A DNA stretch of 32,159 bases from Ammoniphilus sp. YIM 78166 (GTDB lineage Bacteria > Bacillota > Bacilli > Aneurinibacillales > RAOX-1): the NCBI RefSeq assembly GCF_004522215.1, contig NZ_SDLR01000019.1:1-32159 (forward strand), given 5' to 3'. The notes under the pieces are model-generated. The model was not told the DNA's origin and made no database searches. It saw only the letters and a program-made list of their open reading frames with translations. Made by a program: the position numbers and the translations under genes. Position 1 is the stretch's first letter; each line of letters starts with the position of its first letter. Positions 7,587 through 15,270 of the stretch are shown here, piece by piece.

Positions 7587-7615
7587 TTGACAAAAGAAGA
7601 GCAAGCCGATAAGAT
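7587..7615 (+). promoter_or_regulatory. SigA promoter of the mpsC-like/sbtA locus
   Basis: TTGACA at 7587-7592 is a perfect -35. After a 17-nt spacer comes TAAGAT (7610-7615), five of six matches to TATAAT. Transcription from here would give a leader of about 185 nt before ATG 7809, which is unusually long and contains a strong hairpin. Confidence 0.75.
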
Positions 7616-7742
7616 ATGAATAAATATAAGTTCCGAAAGATCCGTATAATGAGCCTTATCTTCATTCCAGTTTAGCATTCTGTAACAGTTATTGAGACAG
7701 GGTGAAAAAGTGGTATTAAGAAATAAGGTTTTGTCTACGATA

Positions 7743-7784
7743 GATCGGTATGTTCCTCTTTTTTATGGGAGGAATGTGCCGATC
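7743..7784 (+). promoter_or_regulatory. Leader hairpin upstream of MpsC-family gene
   Basis: GATCGGTATGTTCCTC (7743-7758) pairs with GAGGAATGTGCCGATC (7769-7784) with wobble pairs, then TTTTGGTTTATT. It ends about 14 nt before the GGAGGA ribosome site. It could be a weak terminator/attenuator or a translation-control element. I do not recognise a named riboswitch class. Confidence 0.55.
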
Positions 7785-7808
7785 TTTTGGTTTATTGGAG
7801 GAGAAACG

Positions 7809-8183
7809 ATGGATAAAGCACTTTCCAAAGGTGAAATGGAGAATCTCATCAGCCGAGCGTTGACGCAATGGGAAAAGGAGTATTTAGGAAGAGGCTCCGT
7901 CTTGGTGAAGACCGATATTGTAAGGAACATGATTATCGTTTTGCTTAAGGGGATTTTGACACCGGCCGAACAAAACTTAGCTAAAACCCAGGATGGTCTT
8001 CTATCTATTAAGAAGATCCGGGCCGACCTTGTTGAATCGGGAACAGACCAGCTGAAAGAAATAGTGGAAGGAATCGCGCAAGAGCGAATTTCAAGCTTTC
8101 ATACCGATATCAGCACTCGGACGGGTGAGCGCATTATGGTTTTTATGATGGAAGATAACGTAGAGAAAAAACTGCAAGGGTAG
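7809..8183 (+). CDS. MpsC-family (DUF2294) protein
   Basis: I chose ATG 7809, with TTGGAGGAGAAACG in front, giving 124 residues, the usual length of DUF2294. The longer in-frame start at 7692 would add a stretch that is better read as the structured leader. The family features are visible: an N-terminal Glu/Lys helix, the RNMIIVLLKGILTPAEQNLAK core, and the C-terminal SFHTDISTRTGERIMVF signature. DUF2294 is now called the MpsC family after the Mps ion/bicarbonate-linked system of Firmicutes, but its biochemical role is not settled. Its place directly before an SbtA-type bicarbonate permease supports a link to inorganic-carbon or sodium transport. Confidence 0.82.
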   Translation: MDKALSKGEMENLISRALTQWEKEYLGRGSVLVKTDIVRNMIIVLLKGILTPAEQNLAKTQDGLLSIKKIRADLVESGTDQLKEIVEGIAQERISSFHTDISTRTGERIMVFMMEDNVEKKLQG

Positions 8184-8216
8184 ATATTCAAAAGACCGCA
8201 GAGGTCAGTTGAAGAT

Positions 8217-8259
8217 AAACCGGCAATGTTCCTTTTTAGGGGGATTTGCCGGTTTTTTT
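8217..8259 (+). terminator. Intrinsic terminator inside the sbtA leader
   Basis: AAACCGGCAA (8217-8226) pairs with TTGCCGGTTT (8246-8255), followed by a T7 run. It lies only about 12 nt before the ribosome site of the next gene, so no promoter fits between. The permease must be reached by read-through or attenuation control. Confidence 0.85.
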
Positions 8260-8280
8260 CATTTAGAGAGGAGTGGAAAG

Positions 8281-9309
8281 ATGTTAGATATTGTCGTTCA
8301 TAATTTAGTGTCACCGGTGGTGTTGTTTTTCGTATTAGGATTGTTTGCCTCGTTTGTGAAGTCTGATTTAAAATTTCCTGCTGGGTTAAGTGAGTTTCTC
8401 AGCATCTATCTATTAATCGCCATTGGATTAAAAGGTGGAATGGAGTTAGCCGAGCATTCGCTTACCCATCTGGTTAAGCCGATCTTGGGAGCTCTATTGC
8501 TAGGGGTGATCATTCCCTTGCTTACCCTGTTATTTTGCCGGTGGATCAAGCTGGATCTAAAAAATTCGATTGGTCTTGCAGCTACTTATGGTTCCGTGAG
8601 CATCGTGACGTATGGAGCAGGTATCTCCTTTCTAAGTCATGCGAACGTAACGTATGAAAGCTTCATGAACGCCATGGTGGTGATGATGGAAAGTCCAGCA
8701 ATTCTCGTCTCCTTGCTCCTGTTAAAGGCAGCCGAAGCACGCAAAAAGAATCATGCTCACCTTCACCCTAGAGCGATGGGCATTATGGCCCCGCGGTCCT
8801 TATCCCTCACCTCTTGGGTAGAGCCTGAGGTTATTCGGGAGAGCCTGTTTGGAAAAAGTGTGTTACTGCTTGTAGGAAGTATGCTTGTCGGTTTGATTGT
8901 CGGCGAAGAAGCCGTACCTGTGGTAAAGCCTTTATTTATTGACCTATACAAAGGATTTTTGATTCTCTTCTTGCTGAATATGGGACTCGTAGCGGGGCAG
9001 CGTCTTGCCGATGTCACGAAGCACGGGATAAAACTGGTCTCCTTAGCCGTGATCATGCCTTTATGTTTCGGCCTGCTCGGGGTTGTCGTGGGAAGTGCTG
9101 CCGGACTTTCTCTTGGAGGAGTAACGCTTATGGGAATTCTAGCAGCAAGCTCTTCTTATATCGCTGCTCCTGCGGCCTTGCGCACGTCTGTACCGGAAGC
9201 GAACCCGTCCATCTACCTAGGCTTGTCACTGGGAATTACCTTCCCGTTTAATTTAACGGTGGGTATTCCCGTGTATTATCAAATGGCGCAGTGGATGTTA
9301 AATTTATAG
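8281..9309 (+). CDS. sbtA: SbtA-type sodium-dependent bicarbonate permease
   Basis: 342 residues from ATG 8281, which has AGAGAGGAG seven or so bases upstream; an earlier in-frame start at 8209 would run through the terminator hairpin. The N-terminus SPVVLFFVLGLFASFVKSDL followed by FPAGLSEFLSIYLLIAIGLKGG is typical of SbtA (PF05982), a sodium/bicarbonate symporter first known from cyanobacteria. About ten membrane segments occur in two inverted halves, split by a hydrophilic loop near 157-190. No SbtB (PII-like) gene follows; instead a carbonic-anhydrase-like protein does. The family is secure; the substrate is inferred. Confidence 0.88.
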   Translation: MLDIVVHNLVSPVVLFFVLGLFASFVKSDLKFPAGLSEFLSIYLLIAIGLKGGMELAEHSLTHLVKPILGALLLGVIIPLLTLLFCRWIKLDLKNSIGLAATYGSVSIVTYGAGISFLSHANVTYESFMNAMVVMMESPAILVSLLLLKAAEARKKNHAHLHPRAMGIMAPRSLSLTSWVEPEVIRESLFGKSVLLLVGSMLVGLIVGEEAVPVVKPLFIDLYKGFLILFLLNMGLVAGQRLADVTKHGIKLVSLAVIMPLCFGLLGVVVGSAAGLSLGGVTLMGILAASSSYIAAPAALRTSVPEANPSIYLGLSLGITFPFNLTVGIPVYYQMAQWMLNL

Positions 9310-9333
9310 ATTCGTAGAAAGCGAGGTCTTGAG

Positions 9334-9816
9334 ATGGAGAAAAGATGTATCATCATTTTGGATATGAAGCCTGAGCTCGAGCAGGAATTGCCTCAAGTCA
9401 CCGGATTTCACATGGAGGAAATGATTATTATGAGGAGCTTCGGAGCGATTATCCAACCGTTTGGCTGTCTCCTGCGCAATATCATCATGTCAATCTATGA
9501 TCACCCGATTACAGATATCTATCTTGTTGGAGAACGCCATCAGAAGGGGCAGCCACTCGTCAATCACGAATCCATACTTGATAAGATGAGGAGAGACGGG
9601 ATTTCAGAAGAAGCCATTCGAACGATCGAGTATGTTCCTCACACGGTAGGAAGTGATTTGCTTAAGTGGCTGAGCGGAGAGGGAGCCGTAGATTTAAACA
9701 TTAGCAAAGGGATCAAGATGATTCAAAACCATCCGTTGATCCCTCGAAGAATTCAGGTCCATGGCCGGACTGTAGATTTACGTACGAAGGAGAGCGAGGG
9801 TGTCCCCCAATGTTGA
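9334..9816 (+). CDS. Beta-carbonic-anhydrase-like protein without zinc ligands
   Basis: 160 residues. The C-terminal NHPLIPRRIQVHGRTVDLRT (132-151) matches the NHPLLP..VPVHGLIYD end of beta-carbonic anhydrases, and IIILDMK plus RSFGAIIQPFGCLLRNIIMS match the CMDxR and R-N-A-G-G-x-x..R-S-L regions. The zinc ligands are gone: the CxDxR cysteine is Ile8 (Asp10 remains, Arg is Lys12), and the HxxC motif reads GERHQKG (66-72). Normal carbonic anhydrase catalysis is therefore unlikely. It starts 25 bases after sbtA and ends in a strong terminator, so it is co-transcribed. It may act as a binding or regulatory partner of the permease; this is inference. Confidence 0.75.
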   Translation: MEKRCIIILDMKPELEQELPQVTGFHMEEMIIMRSFGAIIQPFGCLLRNIIMSIYDHPITDIYLVGERHQKGQPLVNHESILDKMRRDGISEEAIRTIEYVPHTVGSDLLKWLSGEGAVDLNISKGIKMIQNHPLIPRRIQVHGRTVDLRTKESEGVPQC

Positions 9817-9833
9817 GGGGACGCCCTCTTTTT
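9796..9833 (+). terminator. Intrinsic terminator of the sbtA locus
   Basis: GAGGGTGTCCCC pairs with GGGGACGCCCTC (one G-U) and is followed by TTTTT. The stop codon of the carbonic-anhydrase-like gene lies in the loop. Confidence 0.92.
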
Positions 9834-9859
9834 CGGACACGGGATTTCTTCTTTCCATG

Positions 9860-9878
9860 AAAAAACCCCCATAGGGGG
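9860..9878 (-). terminator. Minus-strand terminator
   Basis: CCCCC-ATA-GGGGG with A6 on the plus strand reads as a stem plus TTTTTT on the minus strand. The only minus-strand gene upstream of it is the PASTA pseudokinase, whose stop is at 10248. Its transcript would then run about 370 nt antisense through the DUF1232 gene. Confidence 0.6.
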
Positions 9879-9919
9879 GAGTTAGGACACTGGTTCCGTA
9901 TTTGCTGAAACTCAACTAC

Positions 9920-9948
9920 TTGAAATCGGCCAAAACTCACAGTATGAT
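9920..9948 (+). promoter_or_regulatory. SigA promoter of the DUF1232 gene
   Basis: TTGAAA (9920-9925), a 17-nt spacer and TATGAT (9943-9948), 25 nt before ATG 9973 with AAAGGAGG between. Confidence 0.75.
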
Positions 9949-9972
9949 AAGCCTTAAAAAGGAGGGGAATCT

Positions 9973-10251
9973 ATGAGAAAATTCTTTCGTCGTATCCGTT
10001 TTTTATTAAATATCCGGAGATCTATCCCCTTTTTGTTTGGATTTTTTCGATCGAAGGAGGTTCCTCTCGGCTATAAACTGCTGTCAGGATTGCTGGTCCT
10101 AGGTTATATTCTCATTCCTTTTGATCTCATCCCAGATTTCTTCCTCATTTTCGGTTTAATAGACGACATGGCTGTACTGGCTTGGGTTCTTCAAACCATT
10201 GTGAAATGGGCCCCCGCCTCGCTAAGAGATAAGTATCAATTAAAGGACTAG
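9973..10251 (+). CDS. YkvA/DUF1232 family membrane protein
   Basis: 92 residues. A basic N-terminus (FFRRIRFLLNIRR) is followed by the DUF1232 signature GYILIPFDLIPDFFLIFGLI then DDMAVLAWVL, a pair of membrane helices with the conserved P-F-D-L-I-P-D loop. The family is widespread and its function unsettled. AAAGGAGG precedes the ATG, and a good SigA promoter lies just upstream. Its last four bases overlap the end of the convergent pseudokinase gene. Confidence 0.88.
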   Translation: MRKFFRRIRFLLNIRRSIPFLFGFFRSKEVPLGYKLLSGLLVLGYILIPFDLIPDFFLIFGLIDDMAVLAWVLQTIVKWAPASLRDKYQLKD

Positions 10252-11423
10252 TTAGCAGGTCCTTTACTTACCCAAAAGGTGATCCGGGACCCCTTGGCCA
10301 CTTGATCTCCAGGTTCGGGATCTTGCTTAAATACTTCGCCTTCCGGCCTCTCATTAAAGTCTAAAAAATATTGGTAGCGGAGTCCTTGATCGAGGGCCCG
10401 CTTCTCAGCGGCTTGAAGACTCTCACCAACCATATTAGGCACTTCAACAAAGGTGGTTGGTTCGGGTGAAGATTCGGGTTCAGGAGTAGGAGCCTCTTCG
10501 GGTTCAGGCTCTTCGTTCACGGTTTCGGTCACGGGTACAGGCTCTTGAGGAGCTGGAGGCTGTAGCGTTTCCTCTGACTTGAACCATAATCCTCTCGTCA
10601 TGACTGCAAGGAGGATAATCAATAGAAAAAAGGTCGGCAGTAAAAACATCTTGGCTCGCTTGGGCTTGGTCGTTTCGGTCTCCGAAGTACAATGAATGGT
10701 TGGTTCCACTTCTTCATGAGAAAAATCAGCGGATAGGGTTGCATGATTCACAAGCCTATTCATGCTCAGGATGAGGGAAGATAAAGTGTCTTGTCCGTTC
10801 CGTGCTCTTCGCAGCATTCGGATAAGGGACTCTTTTTCTTCCTTGGAACCATTCAGGGGACTCTCCATAATCTCTTCTTCGATTCTTTCGAGCTCTGTAG
10901 GAACGTCGACCGAACGGGTGATGAGCTGGTAAAGGAGGGTAGCTAATCCCATCGCTCCTCTTTGTTCCCGCTCTCCTTCTGTCCAGTAATTGATTACCAT
11001 GACTTGGTTCTCATAAAGCCAAAGATTCTCGGCTGTGATGGAATATCCTCGAATGCGCTCTTCTAATGCATCCTGCACCGCTTTACCTACTTGAATGGCT
11101 ATGGATAGGATTTCTTTTAAACTATAAGGATCGCTCTTTTGTTTCAATAATTGGACAAACGAAATTCCTTCTCGTTTTTCTAATACGGCAAAGGCGCCTT
11201 CCTTGGATACTCCCATATCCAAAATGTGAAAAAAACTAGGGTGGACCACATGAGAAACTCCTGCCATCATTCTTGTGTGTTCCTCATCCGAAATTTTGGA
11301 CTTTTCCATCCGATAAAGATAAACCTGACGTTGTAAGGATTCATCTTTTCCTAAGAATAGGCTTCCCGAAGGTGAGGTGAAGATCTTCTCGCTAAATTGG
11401 TATCGTTCATTCAGGGGGATCAT
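10248..11423 (-). CDS. Membrane pseudokinase with single PASTA domain
   Basis: 391 residues laid out like a PrkC-type receptor kinase: a cytoplasmic kinase-like domain (about 1-225), a basic stretch and membrane helix (about 255-275), a Pro/Glu-rich linker (285-323) and one PASTA domain (about 325-388, VEVPNMVGESLQAAEKRA). Key kinase residues are missing. The VAIK-type strand reads QVYLYRME, the HRD loop reads GYSITAENL (126-134), and DFG is replaced by INYW (144-147). It should not phosphorylate. PASTA domains bind cell-wall fragments, so a sensing or scaffold role is plausible. It has its own promoter and overlaps the DUF1232 gene by four bases. Confidence 0.82.
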   Translation of the reverse strand: MIPLNERYQFSEKIFTSPSGSLFLGKDESLQRQVYLYRMEKSKISDEEHTRMMAGVSHVVHPSFFHILDMGVSKEGAFAVLEKREGISFVQLLKQKSDPYSLKEILSIAIQVGKAVQDALEERIRGYSITAENLWLYENQVMVINYWTEGEREQRGAMGLATLLYQLITRSVDVPTELERIEEEIMESPLNGSKEEKESLIRMLRRARNGQDTLSSLILSMNRLVNHATLSADFSHEEVEPTIHCTSETETTKPKRAKMFLLPTFFLLIILLAVMTRGLWFKSEETLQPPAPQEPVPVTETVNEEPEPEEAPTPEPESSPEPTTFVEVPNMVGESLQAAEKRALDQGLRYQYFLDFNERPEGEVFKQDPEPGDQVAKGSRITFWVSKGPAN

Positions 11424-11448
11424 CCTCCTAACCTCCTTATCCAGAGAG

Positions 11449-11477
11449 TTTATCCTAAATTATTCGCAAGCTGTCTA
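11449..11477 (-). promoter_or_regulatory. Probable SigA promoter of the pseudokinase gene
   Basis: On the minus strand TAGACA (11477-11472), a 17-nt spacer and GATAAA (11454-11449) stand about 25 nt before the start codon. The -35 matches five of six and the -10 four of six. Confidence 0.5.
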
Positions 11478-11540
11478 CGTTTTTATGTCGCGCTATTAAA
11501 TGTAATATTAGCCATTCCACGCTAAAATCCTGCTTGAAAG

Positions 11541-11566
11541 AAAAAGAGGCGAATGAATTCGCCTCT
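11541..11566 (-). terminator. Intrinsic terminator of the recJ-like gene
   Basis: AGAGGCGAAT and ATTCGCCTCT form a perfect stem; the minus strand continues with TTTTTC. It separates the nuclease from the pseudokinase transcript. Confidence 0.9.
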
Positions 11567-11578
11567 CGCGTATTTTCT

Positions 11579-13261
11579 TTATTCCACCCACACGGGGACG
11601 ATCTGCATGGCTTTCCAGAAATCACTGTACTCAAAGCTGCCATAATATAGTTGCGGTTGATGAAAACGGGCGCGTGAGGCTCCGGACCACATGGCGAAGG
11701 GGACGTTCATAAACCCAATCTGCAACTTGCCAATTTTCTGATCCTCTTTTAGTTCACGCCCTGGCAGCAACGTTCCCTCGACCGCCCATTGCACAGGGGG
11801 AAACGCTTGTCCAAAAGGCTCTAACTTGGTCAATACCTCAAAAAAGCGGTCCATATCAGGTAAATCATCTAGGGAGAGCAAGGCATCCCAGCGATGAATC
11901 TTGATCCACGTTTCTGGAGGATAGGTGTCGAGTTCCTCATCCAAGGCACGGAAAAAGGGCTCTACCATGTTTTCATCTTCAAACGTGAGTCCGGCTGCCG
12001 CGGCATGTCCACCCCACTTGTTGCCAAGCAGATGCTGATACTTTTCCATCAGCTTAAACAGGTGCACGCCTTCGATCGACCGCGCCGATCCTTTCACCTT
12101 GCCTTCATGCTTCGAAAGACAGAAGGTCGGCTTATAGAAGCGGTCTACCATCTTCGATGCGGCAATCCCTACGACCCCTTCATGGAAGGACTCATCCATG
12201 ATGGCCAACACATGTCGGTAAGGCGAGTTCTCCGCTTGCTTCATGCCCATTTCTACAACGTGCTCCTGGGCTGCTTTTCGTTCCGTATTTCTTTTTTCTA
12301 GCTCATCTAGAATGCTCATACAATAGGACTCATCTTGAGAGAGTAGGAGGTTGACGACAGGGTCCGCGTCTTTCATGCGGCCTGCTGCATTGATCCGCGG
12401 ACCGATGGAGAATCCTAAGGTTTTGGTGTTAACCGCTTTCCACCCGAATTTATCTTTCATAAGACGGAAAGCGAGCCGCTGGCCGCTTCGAATTTTTTCC
12501 ATGCCTAGGCGAACATAGATCCGGTTATCGCCTCGTAAGGGCATAATATCACAAACCGTCCCTATGGCCACTAGGTCTAGTAGATCTTCAGAAACCCAAG
12601 CTGGAGGCTGCTTTCCCTGGCATTCCCAGATCCCTTTCATAAATTGATAGGCTACGGTGCAGCCACAAATGCCATGGTCAGGATAATCGGTCACCATCGG
12701 GTGAATGACGGTATAGGCATGCTCAGGAAAGGATTGCTTGGGCTCATGATGGTCAGTGACAATGGTATCGATTCCAAGCTCCTTTAGCGTACGAATTTGC
12801 GAGTCGCTAGACACGCCGCAGTCTACGGTAATGACCAGTTGAGGCTTTTTCTCCAATAGGCGAGGCAGGTTATGATCATTGAGTCCGTAGCCCTCCGTGA
12901 ATCGATCCGGAATAAGGTACTCCACTTCATATCCGTAGTGCTTCTGCAGAGTGGTCAATACGGTCATGATCACCGTTGCTGCTGTGGTGCCGTCAGCATC
13001 GTAATCTCCTACGATAACAATCTTTTCTTTATTTAAAAAAGCTTGCTTTAATCGCTCGACTCCTTTATAAATCGATGGCCCAAAAGCGGTACTGGGGGTT
13101 GTTTTCTCTAAAGTTCCATAAAAAAAATGCTCCAGTTCATCTATCGTGGTTACTCCGCGCCGAAAAAGGATCGGACCAAAGATCTGAGGAATGCGCTGTT
13201 CTTTTAGCCATTCCTGCATAGGAACAGGAACATAAACTGGATCATAAGGCTTCCATATCAT
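11579..13261 (-). CDS. recJ: RecJ-like single-stranded-DNA 5'-3' exonuclease
   Basis: 560 residues of the DHH phosphoesterase superfamily. The catalytic motifs are present: DYDADGTTAA (86-95), TVDCGVSS (145-152), VTDHHEP (168-174), and the DHHA1 motif GGHAAAAG near residue 425, with NAAGRM between. It degrades single-stranded DNA in repair and recombination. Its length is close to E. coli RecJ and well short of the roughly 780-residue Bacillus form, which carries an extra C-terminal domain, so a longer second RecJ elsewhere in the genome is possible. AGGGAGA precedes the ATG. Confidence 0.9.
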   Translation of the reverse strand: MIWKPYDPVYVPVPMQEWLKEQRIPQIFGPILFRRGVTTIDELEHFFYGTLEKTTPSTAFGPSIYKGVERLKQAFLNKEKIVIVGDYDADGTTAATVIMTVLTTLQKHYGYEVEYLIPDRFTEGYGLNDHNLPRLLEKKPQLVITVDCGVSSDSQIRTLKELGIDTIVTDHHEPKQSFPEHAYTVIHPMVTDYPDHGICGCTVAYQFMKGIWECQGKQPPAWVSEDLLDLVAIGTVCDIMPLRGDNRIYVRLGMEKIRSGQRLAFRLMKDKFGWKAVNTKTLGFSIGPRINAAGRMKDADPVVNLLLSQDESYCMSILDELEKRNTERKAAQEHVVEMGMKQAENSPYRHVLAIMDESFHEGVVGIAASKMVDRFYKPTFCLSKHEGKVKGSARSIEGVHLFKLMEKYQHLLGNKWGGHAAAAGLTFEDENMVEPFFRALDEELDTYPPETWIKIHRWDALLSLDDLPDMDRFFEVLTKLEPFGQAFPPVQWAVEGTLLPGRELKEDQKIGKLQIGFMNVPFAMWSGASRARFHQPQLYYGSFEYSDFWKAMQIVPVWVE

Positions 13262-13394
13262 AATGAATCTCCCTTTATGTACTAGGTAGATTCCATCTTA
13301 CCATTCCTAGCAAATAAAATGAACCAAGCAAATAGGATGATTTCTTGCCATCCGGGGAAAATATCTCTAAGCCTAAACCAAAGGAGGAGCATAT

Positions 13395-13559
13395 ATGCCA
13401 CATAATCCAAGGGAGATTGCCAAGCTCGAACAAGAGGCGATGGAGCATAGGGAAAATGATCAGCAAGCGCGTGCCACAGTAGAAGAAGCATTGCAGCATT
13501 CTATTCCTCAGCAGCGATATCAACAAATGAGGGATCAACAGGATCTAAACGAAAAATAG
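13395..13559 (+). CDS. Small hydrophilic protein (54 aa), unrecognised
   Basis: A 54-codon frame with an excellent ribosome site (AAAGGAGGAGCATAT before ATG). The product is charged, glutamine-rich and probably helical (REIAKLEQEAMEHRENDQQA), without cysteine or tryptophan. It sits in the gap between the divergent recJ-like and LysM genes. No family recognised. The strong Shine-Dalgarno and amino-acid composition support a real gene. Confidence 0.65.
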   Translation: MPHNPREIAKLEQEAMEHRENDQQARATVEEALQHSIPQQRYQQMRDQQDLNEK

Positions 13560-13658
13560 AAAAAAGTAAGATGCAACCCCCATAAAGTGGAGTACATACT
13601 CGAATTCTGTCGATAGAAAGAGGTTTAGTAAATGTTGGCAGGAGGAGTAGAGAAAGAA

Positions 13659-14372
13659 ATGAAAAAGATGTTGGGGATTTGCGTGGCATTTATAACATTA
13701 TTAGGGGGCGAAGCAAACGCCCAAATTTCGTCCAATATGAAGGTTTCTTCAAGCGGGACGGAGATTAAAGTGGATTTTAAGGCGATGCCTCAAGTGGGTG
13801 CCGTTTCCTTAAGTTTTATCCATTTAGCTAAAACGGGAGATACCCTCTGGAGCATTGCCAGAAAATATGGCTTGACGGTTGATGAGCTAACCAAGGTCAA
13901 TCGTCTTGATCCACAACGAATTTTACTGTTAAATCAACGGATTATCATTCCAGTCAAACCTAGGCTTGAGGGAAATCCCGTTGCTCAAAAGAATCCATCG
14001 GTTCAAGTATATATCGTCGTAGATGAAAAATCCGGGCAGGAAAAGGCCGCAACTACAACGGTACAAAGTGCGAGTGCTTCTTCAAACTCCTATGAAGTGA
14101 AGAAGGGGGACACCTTGTATTCCATAGCGAGGCGTCATCAAGTCACTGTTGAACAGCTAACCCAGCTCAATGGCTTGACCTCTCATGAACATCTAAAGTA
14201 CGGGATGCTGCTCAAGCTGCCGCGGGAAACCGAATATCAAGTACAGGCCGGAGATACCCTTCACCAGATTGCTCGGAAGCATCGGACCAGCGTGCAGGCC
14301 CTAGCCCAGCATAATCAATTAAAAGAACAAGACACCATAACCGTAGGTCAACGATTAAAAATTCCTCTATAA
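13659..14372 (+). CDS. Secreted protein with three LysM domains
   Basis: 237 residues from ATG 13659, giving a normal signal peptide (MKKMLGICVAFITLLGGEANA) behind GGAGGAG; an upstream in-frame ATG at 13632 would put extra charged residues before it. Three LysM peptidoglycan-binding domains lie at about 58-102 (TGDTLWSIARKYG), 148-190 (KGDTLYSIARRHQ) and 195-237 (AGDTLHQIARKHR). No hydrolase domain is present, so it is a wall- or spore-cortex-binding protein. A TGCAAC-N17-CATACTC sequence upstream (about 13571-13600) faintly resembles a forespore sigma promoter. Confidence 0.85.
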   Translation: MKKMLGICVAFITLLGGEANAQISSNMKVSSSGTEIKVDFKAMPQVGAVSLSFIHLAKTGDTLWSIARKYGLTVDELTKVNRLDPQRILLLNQRIIIPVKPRLEGNPVAQKNPSVQVYIVVDEKSGQEKAATTTVQSASASSNSYEVKKGDTLYSIARRHQVTVEQLTQLNGLTSHEHLKYGMLLKLPRETEYQVQAGDTLHQIARKHRTSVQALAQHNQLKEQDTITVGQRLKIPL

Positions 14373-14388
14373 GGGGTGTGATCGGCTG

Positions 14389-14943
14389 TTGGTTGCTCAT
14401 TATTTTTTAGGGATACCCGTTCCAAGTCCTATTGCTCAGCCTATATATCAATGGTTTACCAACCGTAGAGAGGAACTTCCCTTTAAGTCTACGGTGGTTC
14501 CGGAAGACTACCATATTACGCTTCACTTTTTAGGAGATGTATCAAAGGAGGCGAGAGAAGTTTTAATAGAATCTCTTCCGCCTGTGATAAGAGAGATTTC
14601 GCCTTTTACCATTAAGGCTAATGCATTCGGTTATTTTGGGGAAAGAAACGCTCCCCGCATTTTTTGGGTGGGGGTGGAGGAACAGCCTATACTGGCGCAA
14701 GTCCATCAAGCCACTGGACGAGCCTGTCAAAGGGCAGGCATGAAGCTAGAGACCAAGCCTTATCATCCCCATATTACGCTTGCCAGGAGATGGCGCACCG
14801 AGAAGCCTTTTGCACTTCCATCCTTTTCAACGGAGCTTGAGTCCAAAGAGTGGTCTTGGGAGGTACAGCAGGTGGTGCTCTTCCAATCCCATTTAGACCG
14901 AGTACCAAAGTACGAAGCCATCCACACCGTTAGCCTAGGTTAA
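14389..14943 (+). CDS. thpR: RNA 2',3'-cyclic phosphodiesterase (ThpR/LigT)
   Basis: 184 residues of the 2H phosphoesterase family with both catalytic HxTx motifs: HITLHFLG (about 43-50) and HPHITLARR (about 126-134). It opens 2',3'-cyclic phosphates at RNA ends and was known as 2'-5' RNA ligase. The start is TTG 14389, giving the usual VAHYFLGIPV-like N-terminus, with AAGGGGTG upstream. It follows the LysM gene by 16 bases, probably in one transcript. The last nine bases overlap the end of the convergent zinc-ribbon gene. Confidence 0.9.
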   Translation: MVAHYFLGIPVPSPIAQPIYQWFTNRREELPFKSTVVPEDYHITLHFLGDVSKEAREVLIESLPPVIREISPFTIKANAFGYFGERNAPRIFWVGVEEQPILAQVHQATGRACQRAGMKLETKPYHPHITLARRWRTEKPFALPSFSTELESKEWSWEVQQVVLFQSHLDRVPKYEAIHTVSLG

Positions 14944-15159
14944 AGATTTATCCGCAGTACGTGCTTGATGATGGTAGTACCAAGCATACCTGCGGGTATT
15001 TTTTCGTCTTGCAAAAATATCTTGTTCTCCACCAGTAGATTTTGACTTTTCTTTGCTTTCGTTATAGCAATCCATGCAGTGTGCGTCCTTTTCCTGAATT
15101 TCAAACATCGTGAGCTTCAATCCGCATCCTTTGCAAACTTGCTGTGATAGTATCATCAT
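14935..15159 (-). CDS. Small zinc-ribbon protein, CKGCG..CMDCY type (74 aa)
   Basis: The N-terminal half has CKGCGLKLTMFEIQEKDAHC followed by MDCY, a two-CxxC zinc ribbon. The tail is basic and polar. AGGAGG precedes a double ATG; I kept the first. It is a clear paralogue of the protein at 25706-25891, which has CKQCGVKLTEYEAREKAGLC then MDCY. It overlaps the thpR end. Function unknown; a zinc-dependent nucleic-acid or protein adaptor is conceivable. Confidence 0.78.
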   Translation of the reverse strand: MMILSQQVCKGCGLKLTMFEIQEKDAHCMDCYNESKEKSKSTGGEQDIFARRKNTRRYAWYYHHQARTADKSLT

Positions 15160-15270
15160 ATAAATAGCCTCCTGTGATGGGTAGTAAGAGTTTTTAAATT
15201 ATTTTTATATTTATTAATATAACAACATCATAGAGGCCTCGCTGTGAAAAAAGTCACATTTCGACAAACA

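Noticed and set aside
7692..7808. Longer N-terminus for the MpsC-family protein
   Set aside because: The extra 39 codons coincide with the leader hairpin, and the internal ATG 7809 has a far better ribosome site and gives the normal family length.
8209..8280. Longer N-terminus for SbtA
   Set aside because: It would be read through the terminator hairpin, and ATG 8281 gives the standard SbtA start with a good ribosome site.
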